From contig NC_056764.1 of NCBI RefSeq assembly GCF_018687715.1, positions 1,304,501-1,368,500 on the forward strand: a DNA stretch of 64,000 bases, in the 5' to 3' direction. The stretch comes from Carya illinoinensis. Lineage: Eukaryota > Streptophyta > Magnoliopsida > Fagales > Juglandaceae. This document shows positions 1 through 10,600 of this stretch, in pieces. The notes below the pieces were generated by a model, which did no database searches, was not told the origin of the DNA, and saw nothing but the letters and a program-made list of their open reading frames with translations. How positions within the stretch are numbered: position 1 is the stretch's first letter; every line of letters begins with the position of its first letter. Both the position numbers and the translations under genes were made by a program.

Positions 1-213
1 AATCCAATGTAGAAATTACATAATATTTTCATTTCTGAATTGGCACCCTAAAGGAGCTCCATGACACTCTCCGGCAAACTTTTGATTACATTGAGTTGCA
101 GAAGGGGACAATGCACACTGTGTTCCCAGATACTTGGGCAACATCTCCCCACATAATGCCTGACATGACAAACCCATACACAAACTGGCTGCACGGATAC
201 TGTACTGAGGTTT
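1..213 (+). CDS. C-terminal part of an unrecognised protein (last exon, partial)
   Basis: An open frame runs to a TAA at 211-213 and reads like real protein, with the tail PYTNWLHGYCTEV and, just before it, the stretch HTVFPDTWATSPH. The frame is closed by a TGA at 36-38, so the exon must start after that. The only AG in a suitable place is at 52-53, giving an exon from about 54, although its acceptor context is weak. I do not recognise the family. The 3' UTR would follow from 214. The upstream exons lie outside the window. It could also be a decayed fragment. Confidence 0.4.
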
Positions 214-1901
214 AAGTACTGTTTCTAGTTGTAGCTGTTAACCATCAATCTTGCCCCCCCAAAAAAAGGAAAGGAAAATCACTGTTTCTTAGTTTCTGAT
301 TCTTAGCGGTTATACACTGCACATGCACAAGGTATTTGCTGCATATCTGCCCCATTAGTCCTCAGAGCACTTAATGACTTAAATCAATCAAAGCAACATC
401 TATAGGGTCCATCATCACAATGTGGGGTTACAAAACAACTTTCCATTGATGATCTATGCATTACATTACCTTCCTGTCTGCCAGAACATTCTTGATAAAA
501 ATGGCATCCAAATTCTAAGGTCCAGGGGCAAGTTCATGTACCTAAGAAGATCGTGTGTGTATAGAAGATCTGCTGGACACAAATGTGAAAGAAGTTGAGA
601 GAAAGAGACAGGCATTGCCATTCGCTTTTTCTTGAATTTGAATGTTGGGTTTCTACGCTTGATATGCCTTGAACATGTTCCACAGTCCGTTTACTCGGCA
701 AGTCTAGGAGGGCTGCATGCACAGAAAGCTGCTGCCCCACCAGATATGTGCGCGCTCGAGATAGTGTGTTCTGAACCAACTACACTATGGACATCGAGAT
801 TATTCGAGAGAATTTCTCTTACAATCTCGAGTTTTGCTTGCAAGATACCACCTTCCCAATTGCACATCTAGAAAGCTCTAGACCAAGATTATGTTACTAC
901 GAAACATCAAACCAAGGACAATCTGCAGTGTTGAAATCAGCTGTCAAAATCTGCTGTGGTTAATATACAACATTGTTGAGTACAAATCTAGTGGCTTGAA
1001 ATTTTGAGCAAGGAAGTGGATAACTCAGTGAGTCTGTTCTCATATACACTGAGTGTAAGAATGATATTATAATCAGCAAATCATCCTCCACAAGCCGTGC
1101 AGCATCAATAGTAGATTATGATAGGTGCTCAACTTCATTAAACATAAACTTGATTGGCAATCGAGCTTGTATCATAGTAAATGGAGGGCTGCCGAATTTG
1201 ATCAGGCTCGCCTTATCTAAATGCGAAGCGAATCTACAGTGTCTACCTAATATTTAGAAAGCTTTGACCTTCAAGACTTATAAAGGCTGCGTATCTACCG
1301 CAAAAACTCTCCATATGGATATGCGCTCCTACTCCAGAAAGTAGGTTTCAATGAATGATACGTACATTGTTGGGATTGATTCTCATGATCATTTTAGTAG
1401 TTTGTAATTATTTCTTTTACATAATCTTTCGGGGAATGCATGCAATTGCAAGGTTGGAGATGCGCATATTTACAGTGAGTGATGTCATGTCTAGCTTGGT
1501 TGCGTTTGTTGCTCCTATCATTAGAATGAATCTGGACAGTCTTAGGTAATCAACGCTCCAATTTCTACCTATTTTCACCATTCAAATCATAACAATTACG
1601 AACTTTCTACACATCCAAATCCTTGGTTAAACAATATATTATATCCTAAATGTCCCATCTAGTGGAGAATTAAGTGAGGGCTGAATCGGCTGTAATGATA
1701 ATTTTTCATTTTATTTCCAACAACCCGAGAGTCCTGGATATTAAAATGATAATCTCACCGCAGGCCTCATGTACGAGTCATAAGCACTATTCGGGCCTCT
1801 GTTAGATTTCACTATAAAATTTCCAAGGTAAATTGGAGTTTAAATCTATCTTCATCTCATAATGTGGAAGAGGTTGTCTGGAAATGTACATTAAATAAAA
1901 A
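214..1901. other. Intergenic spacer, no supported gene
   Basis: This holds the probable 3' UTR of the left-hand gene and then spacer up to the broken transporter copy. Short open frames occur, for example at 534-779 (-) and 1355-1549 (+). None has splice context, family similarity or codon bias that would support it. Confidence 0.5.
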
Positions 1902-3409
1902 CTAGTTTAAAGAGAGATGCAGATTGTTTTGGAATTGGTACATATAACATATACTATGGCCCTGTGGGTCTCGTGATGCCTCCCCATCCCGGCATCCATT
2001 GACAAAACAGAGTTCTGTATCTCCTGGAACATCATCCCCCTCAACCTTTTTGTACACAAAACCCTTAGCAATCCATACATAAACACAGAAATTCAAAGCA
2101 CTTAATCCAGCCAGCACCCAATAAAAGCAATCAAGGTGTGCTTGGTTAAGGTTGCCACCAAGCCATTCTTCCCCAGCACTTGAACTAATAGCCTGAACAA
2201 CAGAAATAACAGCATTGGTAACGAAAAATCCAACTCCTACAACACCAAGGTATAGTGCTGCTCCTAAGCTTCTCATTGCCTCCGGCATTTGGTCATAGAA
2301 AAGTTCTTGGAGCCCAACAACCGTGAACAAATTGGACAAACCAAAAAGCATATATTGTGGTAACATCCACCACACCTTCATTGGTACTATTGCTTTGGGG
2401 TTGTCCGCGAGCTTATGCTCTTTTATAATGCTGATTCTTTTGTCCTTAACTAGAGCCGAAACAACCATAGTTAATATGGAGAAAAAAAAAACCAGTGCCT
2501 ATCCTTTGTAGCATAGTTATGCCGGACGGCAGTCCTGTGAATTTTCTAGCCAAGGGGATGAAAATCCGGTCATAGATAGTTATAATGCTTATGGTTGTTA
2601 GGCCAATAAGAGCTTGAAATGACGCTGCGAGGAGAGCAAAATGTGGTCCAATGGATCGGTTCATTGTGCTGGCTTGCTTGGTGAAGTAGGTTCCGATTTG
2701 GGATTCGACTACGGCATACATTAAGCAACACAACCATATGGGTATAAGACGCAAGACAAGCTTCACTTCTTCAACTTGGTTTAAAGAGCATAGCCTCCAA
2801 GGATCTCGGATACTTCTCGAGGCATCGATGTTGTCAATTATCATTGCCTTGTCCAAAAATCTGCTCCTTTTTTATTTGTGAGACAATTATAAAGTAGGAT
2901 TATCAACTCTAAGAAAAGAATAAACTGTTGTTATATAGTAAATGATAAGAGATGCAATCATTTTTTATATAATTATATTTTCAATTATGGGTATTTTTAT
3001 AAAATAATTTATAAAAGTATTATCACTTTACATAAATATTCTCACTTTAAAACACAGTGCAATTGTGCCCACATTCCTAGAGTTGCATGATTTTTTAGTC
3101 ATAAATTTTTTTGGGGGTGAGAAGCTATTGAAAAACCACTAAAAAATCGTAATGAATTTTTGTGGAATCGGATTATCAAATCTGCAGGCTCCACACAAAA
3201 AAGCCAACATATATATGTGATTAAGGGCAAAATGAGGGGACAAATTAGCATTTTTCTTGAATGCTGTGATTAAGGTTGGGTTTGAATTTTAAATATATTT
3301 AAGAATATATATAAATAGTAGTGAAATAATTTATAAATAATATTGAAATAGTTGAGAATATCTGACAGTAATTGTATTATATATAGGGCCTAAAAAAAAT
3401 AGTGATAAT

Positions 3410-3634
3410 TGTTGGGAGTATAGCCTCACAGAGTTAAAGTCCAAAGAAGAACAAGTAAAAATAGAGAAAGAAGAGAAGATGAATTAGTTTCTGTTAATTC
3501 TGTTATTAAGTTTCTATTGTTCTATAAATACAGCTTGACACTTTGTAAATAATTCATTCCATTTTCACTTCTCATTCTTTTCACCAAGTTCTCAATTAAG
3601 CCTTCATCAAGTTCTTGACAGCAATTAATCAACA
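3410..3634. mobile_element. Candidate solo LTR (225 bp)
   Basis: The segment begins TGTTG and ends CAACA. It holds a promoter-like TATA motif (tctataaata near 3521) followed by a pyrimidine-rich tract, the layout of a short Copia- or TRIM-type LTR. No internal region or second LTR is adjacent and I see no clear 5-bp target duplication, so it may be a solo LTR or a chance match. It lies inside the interval where the broken NPF copy lacks exons 3 and 4. Confidence 0.4.
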
Positions 3635-3912
3635 TTCTTGAATTTGTATAGGAAGAAATAATTGACAAGGTGATAGCTAACTAGCTAGCTTTACCGTAAG
3701 GTATATGACGGAGGACAAAAGGATGGTCTTGAATCGACCCAGTAAGGAATCAGCAATGAAGGCTCCAAATATGGGCATGAGACATGATACAGCAACCGAG
3801 GTGTTGACATTCTTAGATGCCGTTGGAATCGATTCGTGGAGTTCATTCGTGAGGTAGGTAATGAGGTTCCCGGACAAGCAATACAATGTAAATTGCTCTG
3901 CCATCTCAACAA

Positions 3913-5512
3913 CTGCAAGCAGAACATCAAGAGATCAATAATTATTAAGAAGGTGAAGCGCCGCCCGAAGATGCCAGAAGAATCGAGGAATTAGTTGTTT
4001 TTAGGGTTATAAATAAACCAGTCTGTTCGATAGTCTGCTCGGTACTCATTCAGTTAAATTCAAATCGAACTCAACTTGTAAAAAAAAAAAAATTCGTTCG
4101 TAAAAGTAGATATCCATTCCATTTGTAAATGACACATATTCGAAAAAACTCGACTCGACTCAGTTAAGACTCGTTTATGCTCAAGTCGACTCGTTAGCTC
4201 GACTCAATTAAAACTCATTCATATATTGATAAATATATACATACATTTATGCATGCATATATGTATTACCTAATAATATAAGTATACCACTTTTATAATT
4301 AAATATATAATATATATTTTAATTATTTATGTTTATATAGTGAATATACTTCATATATATATATTTTATAATTTGTATGATAATTAGTCGATAAAATTTA
4401 ATAATTTCATATACTAGTATGTGGAAACCATATATGAATAGATATATGTTATCATATTAAGTGTATGTATTAATAATATATATAAGCATATAATATATTA
4501 TTTTTTTAGATAAATATTAACTAGTTAGATATTAATTATTTATAAATTTTTTAAAATTTTATAATTTAATAAATATTCTACTTGTTAGTTGTATAAATTC
4601 AATATTAGTTCTTTTATTTATTTATTTATTTTATTAATTATTAAATCTTATTCTAAAAACAAAAAAAAAAAAAACAATTTAAGTTTGAGCTCGGCTCAAG
4701 CTTTTTAATATCCGTCAAATGTTTTTTGGTGATTCTAATCTTTTTATCTTCATAACTTATTTTGGTCGGGTTAATATTTATCTCTCGAGTTAGAAACCCT
4801 ATTTGCTTATCTTTTTTCATTTTTTTTTTATTTCAATTATGATTGTGTTTGTTCTATTAGTTAAATTTTGAATCTTTTTTTCTGTCAATGAGTAAGTTGC
4901 ACAATCCAAAAATCGAATTTGAATAGACGATTCGGAAATAATTTGATTATGGATTATCGAATTTTTTCAAGGTTTCGAATCCCTCTCTTTCTACTTTTTT
5001 CAATAACTTAGTATTTTTTTTTTTATCTTTTAATTTCAACAAGTCTTTTTTATTATTTAATAGTTAAAGATGTGGAATAGATATGTATGCTGCGTTTGGA
5101 AAGGATGAATCGCTCATGAAAAGGAATATATTGATTCTCTCCCAATTGGTTGGACCGTAGGTGTGATGATTTACTTCACGGGCGAGGTCTCTAGTTCAAG
5201 TCTAGGATGGCACAGCTGCGCCAAGTAAAAGAATAGAAGAAGCATCTGACTCCTTCATGCATGCTCTAGATAAAAATTATTCAACAGGCTCTAGAAGGAA
5301 TTTCAGGGGGGTCCTATGAGAATTTAGAAATTCTTTGTGGGATAAATTCAAACTCGAGTTCGAGTTAAGAGTTTAATTTATCGAGTCGAATTAAAAAAAA
5401 AAAAAATCTCGAATTCGGATTCAAGATCGAGTTTGAGTATTTTGAATTAGGCCGAACTCGACAAATCAAAAATTAGCTCGACTCAACTTAATTACAGTCC
5501 TAATTGTCTTAT
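3913..5512. repeat. Intron 1 of the broken NPF copy: AT-rich, degenerate repeats
   Basis: This is a very AT-rich interval. Two stretches rich in ctcgactcga / tcgagttcgag words, at about 4135-4225 and 5340-5490, read largely as inverted counterparts. They look like the degenerate ends of one non-autonomous DNA element. A tRNA-derived SINE-like stretch (ggtctctagttcaagtctagg) lies near 5185-5210. No coding exon is seen here. Confidence 0.35.
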
Positions 5513-5609
5513 AGGTTATGAATATGGCGGCTTTCCAACCACCCCTAGCGGGTTTATGTTGTCTAGAGACCTCCCTCCTGGATTCTTCATAGCCATTTCC
5601 AACCTGCAT

Positions 5610-7608
5610 GACTAGCTATGTTAGCAGAGACGTTACAAAAGGCCTGAGAGATCGATCGATGTAAAAGATGTGGACTCTAGAATGCAAGAGGAAAATTAAA
5701 TAGATTCGATGGTGCATTTTTAATATATCTATATATATACCACTTTCTCCTTGACATTTATTAGGGTCATCAAGACGGAATCTGCTTGTGCAGTAACTTT
5801 TTTAGTCGTCTTAATTAGTCATAATTAGACACATAATTCAATGAAACGGATATATAAGTTGGGATTAATTAATGCATCCTGGGTTATCTGCATGAAATGA
5901 CTGATGAGTCGATGACAAATAAATCAGAGGTGAAAGCAAGAAAAACCCTGAACATTTACAGGTATAATTAGACAGATATTCACCTCGAAAGGGCAAAACA
6001 GAGCATTCGAGGCGACTAACGGTGCCATCTTGATTTGTGTCTAGTCCTTAGCCGCTTCTTCAGGATATATGTGTATACGCGCACGGTACTGGCGGCGGGT
6101 GCCCAACAGAATAGAGCAAGAACCAGTTAAACTTATAGAAAACATCCGCGAAAATTGTGTGAAGAGTCCCGTACGTTAGAAGCCTTGGATACTCGGCACA
6201 ATGATGAGAATATATATTAGAGCAGACACTTTGATTACATTCTCTGTTGTGTTAAAATTCCTTTCTCTGTTGTGTTGAAGTTCCATTCACTTCAGAAGCC
6301 CCATAGCCATGGCTGTTAAATATGTGCAGTAAAAATATGGCAAGATTTCTCCCTCGTTTAAGCATAAGCCTTACTTACAGAGTCTGCAATTGACGGAGGC
6401 GGTTGATCAACTTTTATATGCAAGATGACAAAAGGTATTTACAGTCGCATTGACTTTAAGTAGATGCAGCATGCATGCATTTACTAAAGATTAGTCGCCT
6501 ATATGCATTTACAGTCGCACTAAATGCAGCATGCATGCATTTAATAGACGAACAGACGAGAGAGAATAAAACTCCATATGTGCGGGCATTGCCTTGGCAC
6601 ATAATCTTCTAATGCACCTCTCTCTCTCTCTCCCTCAATTTTATTTATTGTCGTACTACATAAATATTGTATAATTTTTTTTAAAAAAATAAATTAATAT
6701 GAAATTAATATAAAAAAATTAATTTTTTAATTATAAATTTTATTTTTTTTTAAAATAAATATACAATATTTATACACGACTGTATATAACATTCCTTTAA
6801 TTTACAAACATATCAAGTTAAAAGCTTTGCCAAATTTTGTCAATGCAGCTGTGTGAACGTATTACTTTTGCAGAGTGGTATTGAATGTTGAACGTGGGTA
6901 CTCAGCAAAGCTTGCTCGGATCAAAACAGTTAAACAAACGAACGGGGGTCTCTAAGGCACAAAACGGTGTCTTACCAAATCGAGCACCAACTTTTGTTAT
7001 AAAAAAAATCAAGAACTCTGTTTTTAAGAGGGGAAAAAAGGAAAATCTAAGTAATAGTCACACGCGCTGGACATGTTTACTCAAAAAGTTAGGATTCCAG
7101 TAATATATTTTCTATCTTGCAATTAGTTATGAGCAAGTCCAGTTCAACCAAGAACCCTGCATGCATATACTTACCTCTGTATATATGCATGTATGCATGG
7201 TAAGTTAGGGACCATTAAAACTTAAATGTAAATCATCAGCAAGTTAATAGAAGTGATAAGTCTTACAATAAGGTACTGTTATTAGTTATTTTATATTTTT
7301 GTACAATTTTTTTAAAAATGGATTGTCCATTGTTGCCCATTTGCAAAGAGTTGTTTCCTTTAACAATATATGAATTTGCAACAAAATTATCTCAATGTTA
7401 GTATATCGTGTTAGGAAAATAGTTATTTTTGTCAATTTTTAAGTAAAATTACACTTCAATATAAGTTTATAATACTTTACTACTAAGAAAATATATAAGT
7501 CCGCACATTCTGCAGGTTAATAGGCTCGTATATATAATCATGTAAAACTATGCTCTATCGCATGTATATAGATCATATGCATGATTAAAATCATGCTAGT
7601 TGCCCCTT
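5610..7608. promoter_or_regulatory. Spacer between the two NPF copies, with CATGCATG-type (RY) motifs
   Basis: No gene is seen. The interval would hold the promoter of the broken copy and the 3' flank of the intact one. A short direct duplication is visible: acagtcgca at 6441 and 6511, and gcagcatgcatgcattta ending near 6483 and 6543. The CATGCATG words match the RY element bound by B3 factors in seed promoters. This is a motif match only. A (CT)n tract lies near 6618-6633. Confidence 0.3.
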
Positions 7609-10600
7609 TCAGTCAAGAATATTTATATCATCCCCTTCGACTTTTTTGTACATAAAACGCCTAGCAATTGCTATGTAAACACATAAATTCAGAGCGCTCA
7701 TTCCGGCCAGCACCCAATAGAAGTAATCAAGGTGTGCGCGATTAAGATTGTTGCCAAGCCATTTTTCACCACAGCTCGAGCTGATTGCTTGCACTATAGA
7801 TATAACAGCACTACTAGCAAAGCTTCCAACGCCTCCAACACTAACGAATGCTGCGGCACCCAAACTTCTCATCGACTCCGGCATCTGAGCGTAGAACAGT
7901 TCTTGGAGCCCAACAAGCATGAAAACATCGGCCAAACCAGAAAGTATGTATTGTGGAAGTAACCACCAAACCAGCATTGGAACCATTGCTTTAGGGCTGT
8001 CCAAAAGGTTATGTTCTTTTGCCACGCTAACCCTTTTTGCCTCTACTACAGCTGACACAGCCATGTTAAGCGAGGACAAGAATAAACCAATGCCTATCCT
8101 CTGCAGCAAAGTTATACCAGAAAGGTGACCTGTGAATCTTCTCGCTATCGGAACCAAAACTCGGTCATACACCGGAACAACGACCATGACAGTGATTCCG
8201 AGAAGGGCTTGAAATGATGCTGCGGGAAGTTGGAAATGAGGTCCGATTGCTCGGTTCATCGTGCTACCTTGCTTGGTAAAGTAGGTCTGGAAGTTGGCTG
8301 CGTCTACGGCAAACATTAAGGAGCACAACCATATGGGGATGAGGCGGAGGACGAGCTTAACTTCTTCCACTTGATTTAGTGAGCATAGCCTCCAAGGGTT
8401 TCTACTTGATGCATCCACGTCGTCAATGATCGTTGCCTTATCTAGAAGTCTGAAATTTTCAATTTTTTTTTTTTTCAGATTTGGTAAGATAAGCTGCAGA
8501 ACAAAATTCAATACTATTCTTCATCATAAATTTATTATTTTTAATCACACTTAATTGTGTATCATATTTTTAATGCTTTCCTGTATGAATGATCACTTCA
8601 AAATAAAAATAAAAATATATATATTTAATAAAAAAAAATGAAGAACACATTTCTTCAACAGAATCACATATTACTCGGACATGATTTGTTGATACCAAAA
8701 ATATTGAGTTCAAAACAAATAAAATTCCTTCACATTGAGTTGGCAATGCCAACGGTACACTACTTCTTTCATGTTATATGATTGTAACATTGATCCGATT
8801 CCTCTCACGAGGGGTGTGTGATATATAAATTAATAAAAATTTTATATATAGTTATTTTTATATATATACATTTTGTGTAATTTATTAATATGATTAATTA
8901 TATTATTTTTTTAATATAAAATAATTATTTTAACTAATTTAAAACGTGGAAGCAAGAAAGATCAAGAAAGTAAATTACACGACAAACCTGATTTCTGGAA
9001 TTAATATTTCTACGATCATGATATCGTGCGATCTATTTACATACTAATTTAAGAGGCTAATAATGGAGCATGGTACGTACTGAATGCTGATTATAAATAT
9101 TGACACGTACGTACCTCAACTGATTTGAATGAACCAAAGTAGTCCTTCCCTTCGTTTGACGGCGCCCATCCTTCATGTGGATCCAGCCAGGTCTCTCGGG
9201 ATCGCAACAAACGCCCAAAACGCCGGTCGTCTGTTCCACGCGCCACTTGCATGCCGCCGCCATGAGCACCTGGGCCACCGTGGTGAATGGGCTCCCCAGG
9301 GGACCCTGCTTCCTGTACCTCTTCAGTCCTAGCAGAAATACTAGCAGTGACCATGCCATTGCTGCTGCCAAGGCTCCAAAACCTACCGCCCAGCTTATAT
9401 CCTGTACACAATATTAATTACAAATTCTTGAAAGGTGGACTTTACCAAATCTATTAACTCTTGACTGTATTTTTGGAGTAATTTTAGGAAAGTACATAAT
9501 CATGTACATGCATATATAATAGTAGTTTTTACGTTTAAAAAAAAAAAAAACATGGAATGATTTTTTTTTTATACCTCTATCATGTATACCACTACAAGTG
9601 TGGATGAAGTGGCTCCAATACTTATCCCCAAATACCACCAGTTGAAGAATGAGCTCTTGGCCTTCTTGAACTCCTCCGGCAAGTCCTCGTCGAACTGATC
9701 CGCCGCGAAGGTTTGCACGCATGGCTTGTGTCCCCCTTCCCCGACTGCTATTATGTAGAGCGCTGTGAAAAATAATGCTTTTCGACGATGCAATGGTAAT
9801 ATTATTGAGACTGATGTGGCTAACAAAGTCATTCCCTGTGTGACACAAAAACCATGAAATTTACCATGATCAAGTTTACCATATACTGTACGGTACTTCA
9901 TGTTAATCGAATGAAGGCATGATGATCATTTGTATGTTCGGTAAAAATATATATATTGTAAAAGATTTAGTATTATTTTTTTTATTATTGCAGTATAAAT
10001 GATGAATCATAAAGCATCCCATGCCGAGTGAAGACACGCGTAAAAAATACAAAATACGAATTAGAAAAGACAGAGCAATCACTTTTCATTTTTTGTAGAT
10101 ATATATGCAATATATAGCAATTTCGTCAATATGAGTAGGGTTTTTGTATGTAAAACGCGGGCCGGGGTGCTCATGATGTACGTATGGGAAGGATCTAAAA
10201 CGTGCGGCCGCTTTAGTACTCGGGCTTTCTATATATGAGCATATAGCGACCGACTTACCGCTTAGCTAGATTGCGGCCGGTCTCTACTATCTTCGTAGCT
10301 CTTCTACGTTTCTCCTACATTCCAGACCTTTGAGAACCAACCTCCATTCACCTACTTGTAACTAACTTGCCTGTAAAACGAGGACTTTTGGGTTCTTAAT
10401 TGGTTTTAAAGGTCAAAGATACAGTAATATTCGTAGAGCATAAGATGGTATAGTAGCCATGTTTCAGTACTGTCACCGTCTACGTAGCTAGCTCGAGTGC
10501 AAGCTGATCACTAGTGCCGGAAGCTAGCTGTTGTATGTTTGTAAGCTTGTGAGCCCGTATGTGCGATCGATCGAGTAAGTTGAGTGGCGGTGAAGGGCTT

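Larger units (their letters stand above)
1902..5609 (-). pseudogene. Broken NRT1/PTR FAMILY (NPF) transporter copy
   Basis: This is a decayed paralogue of the NPF gene at 7609-13093 and has the same exon plan. Exon 1 is 5513-5609 (start MQVGNGYEESRR, then GGWKAAIFIT). Exon 2 is 3695-3912, exactly 218 bp as in the intact copy. The last exon is 1902-2860. The 834 bp between 2860 and 3695 contain no counterpart of exons 3 and 4 (548 coding bases in the intact copy). The donor after exon 1 reads ATAAGA where the intact copy has GTAAGC. The ExxE[R/K] proton-coupling motif of TM1 reads EMAEQ. A run of ten A on the + strand (2482-2491) puts the frame off by one relative to the paralogue, splitting the last exon into two overlapping frames (2446-2860 and 1902-2468). 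The C-terminal tail also differs, running past the paralogue's end. The frameshift alone could be a sequencing error, but the missing exons could not. The family would be proton-coupled nitrate or peptide transporters of the plasma membrane or tonoplast. Confidence 0.85.

Noticed and set aside
1355..1549. 64-codon + strand frame with a hydrophobic N-terminus
   Set aside because: AT-rich spacer, no splice or family support. Hydrophobicity follows from T-rich codons.
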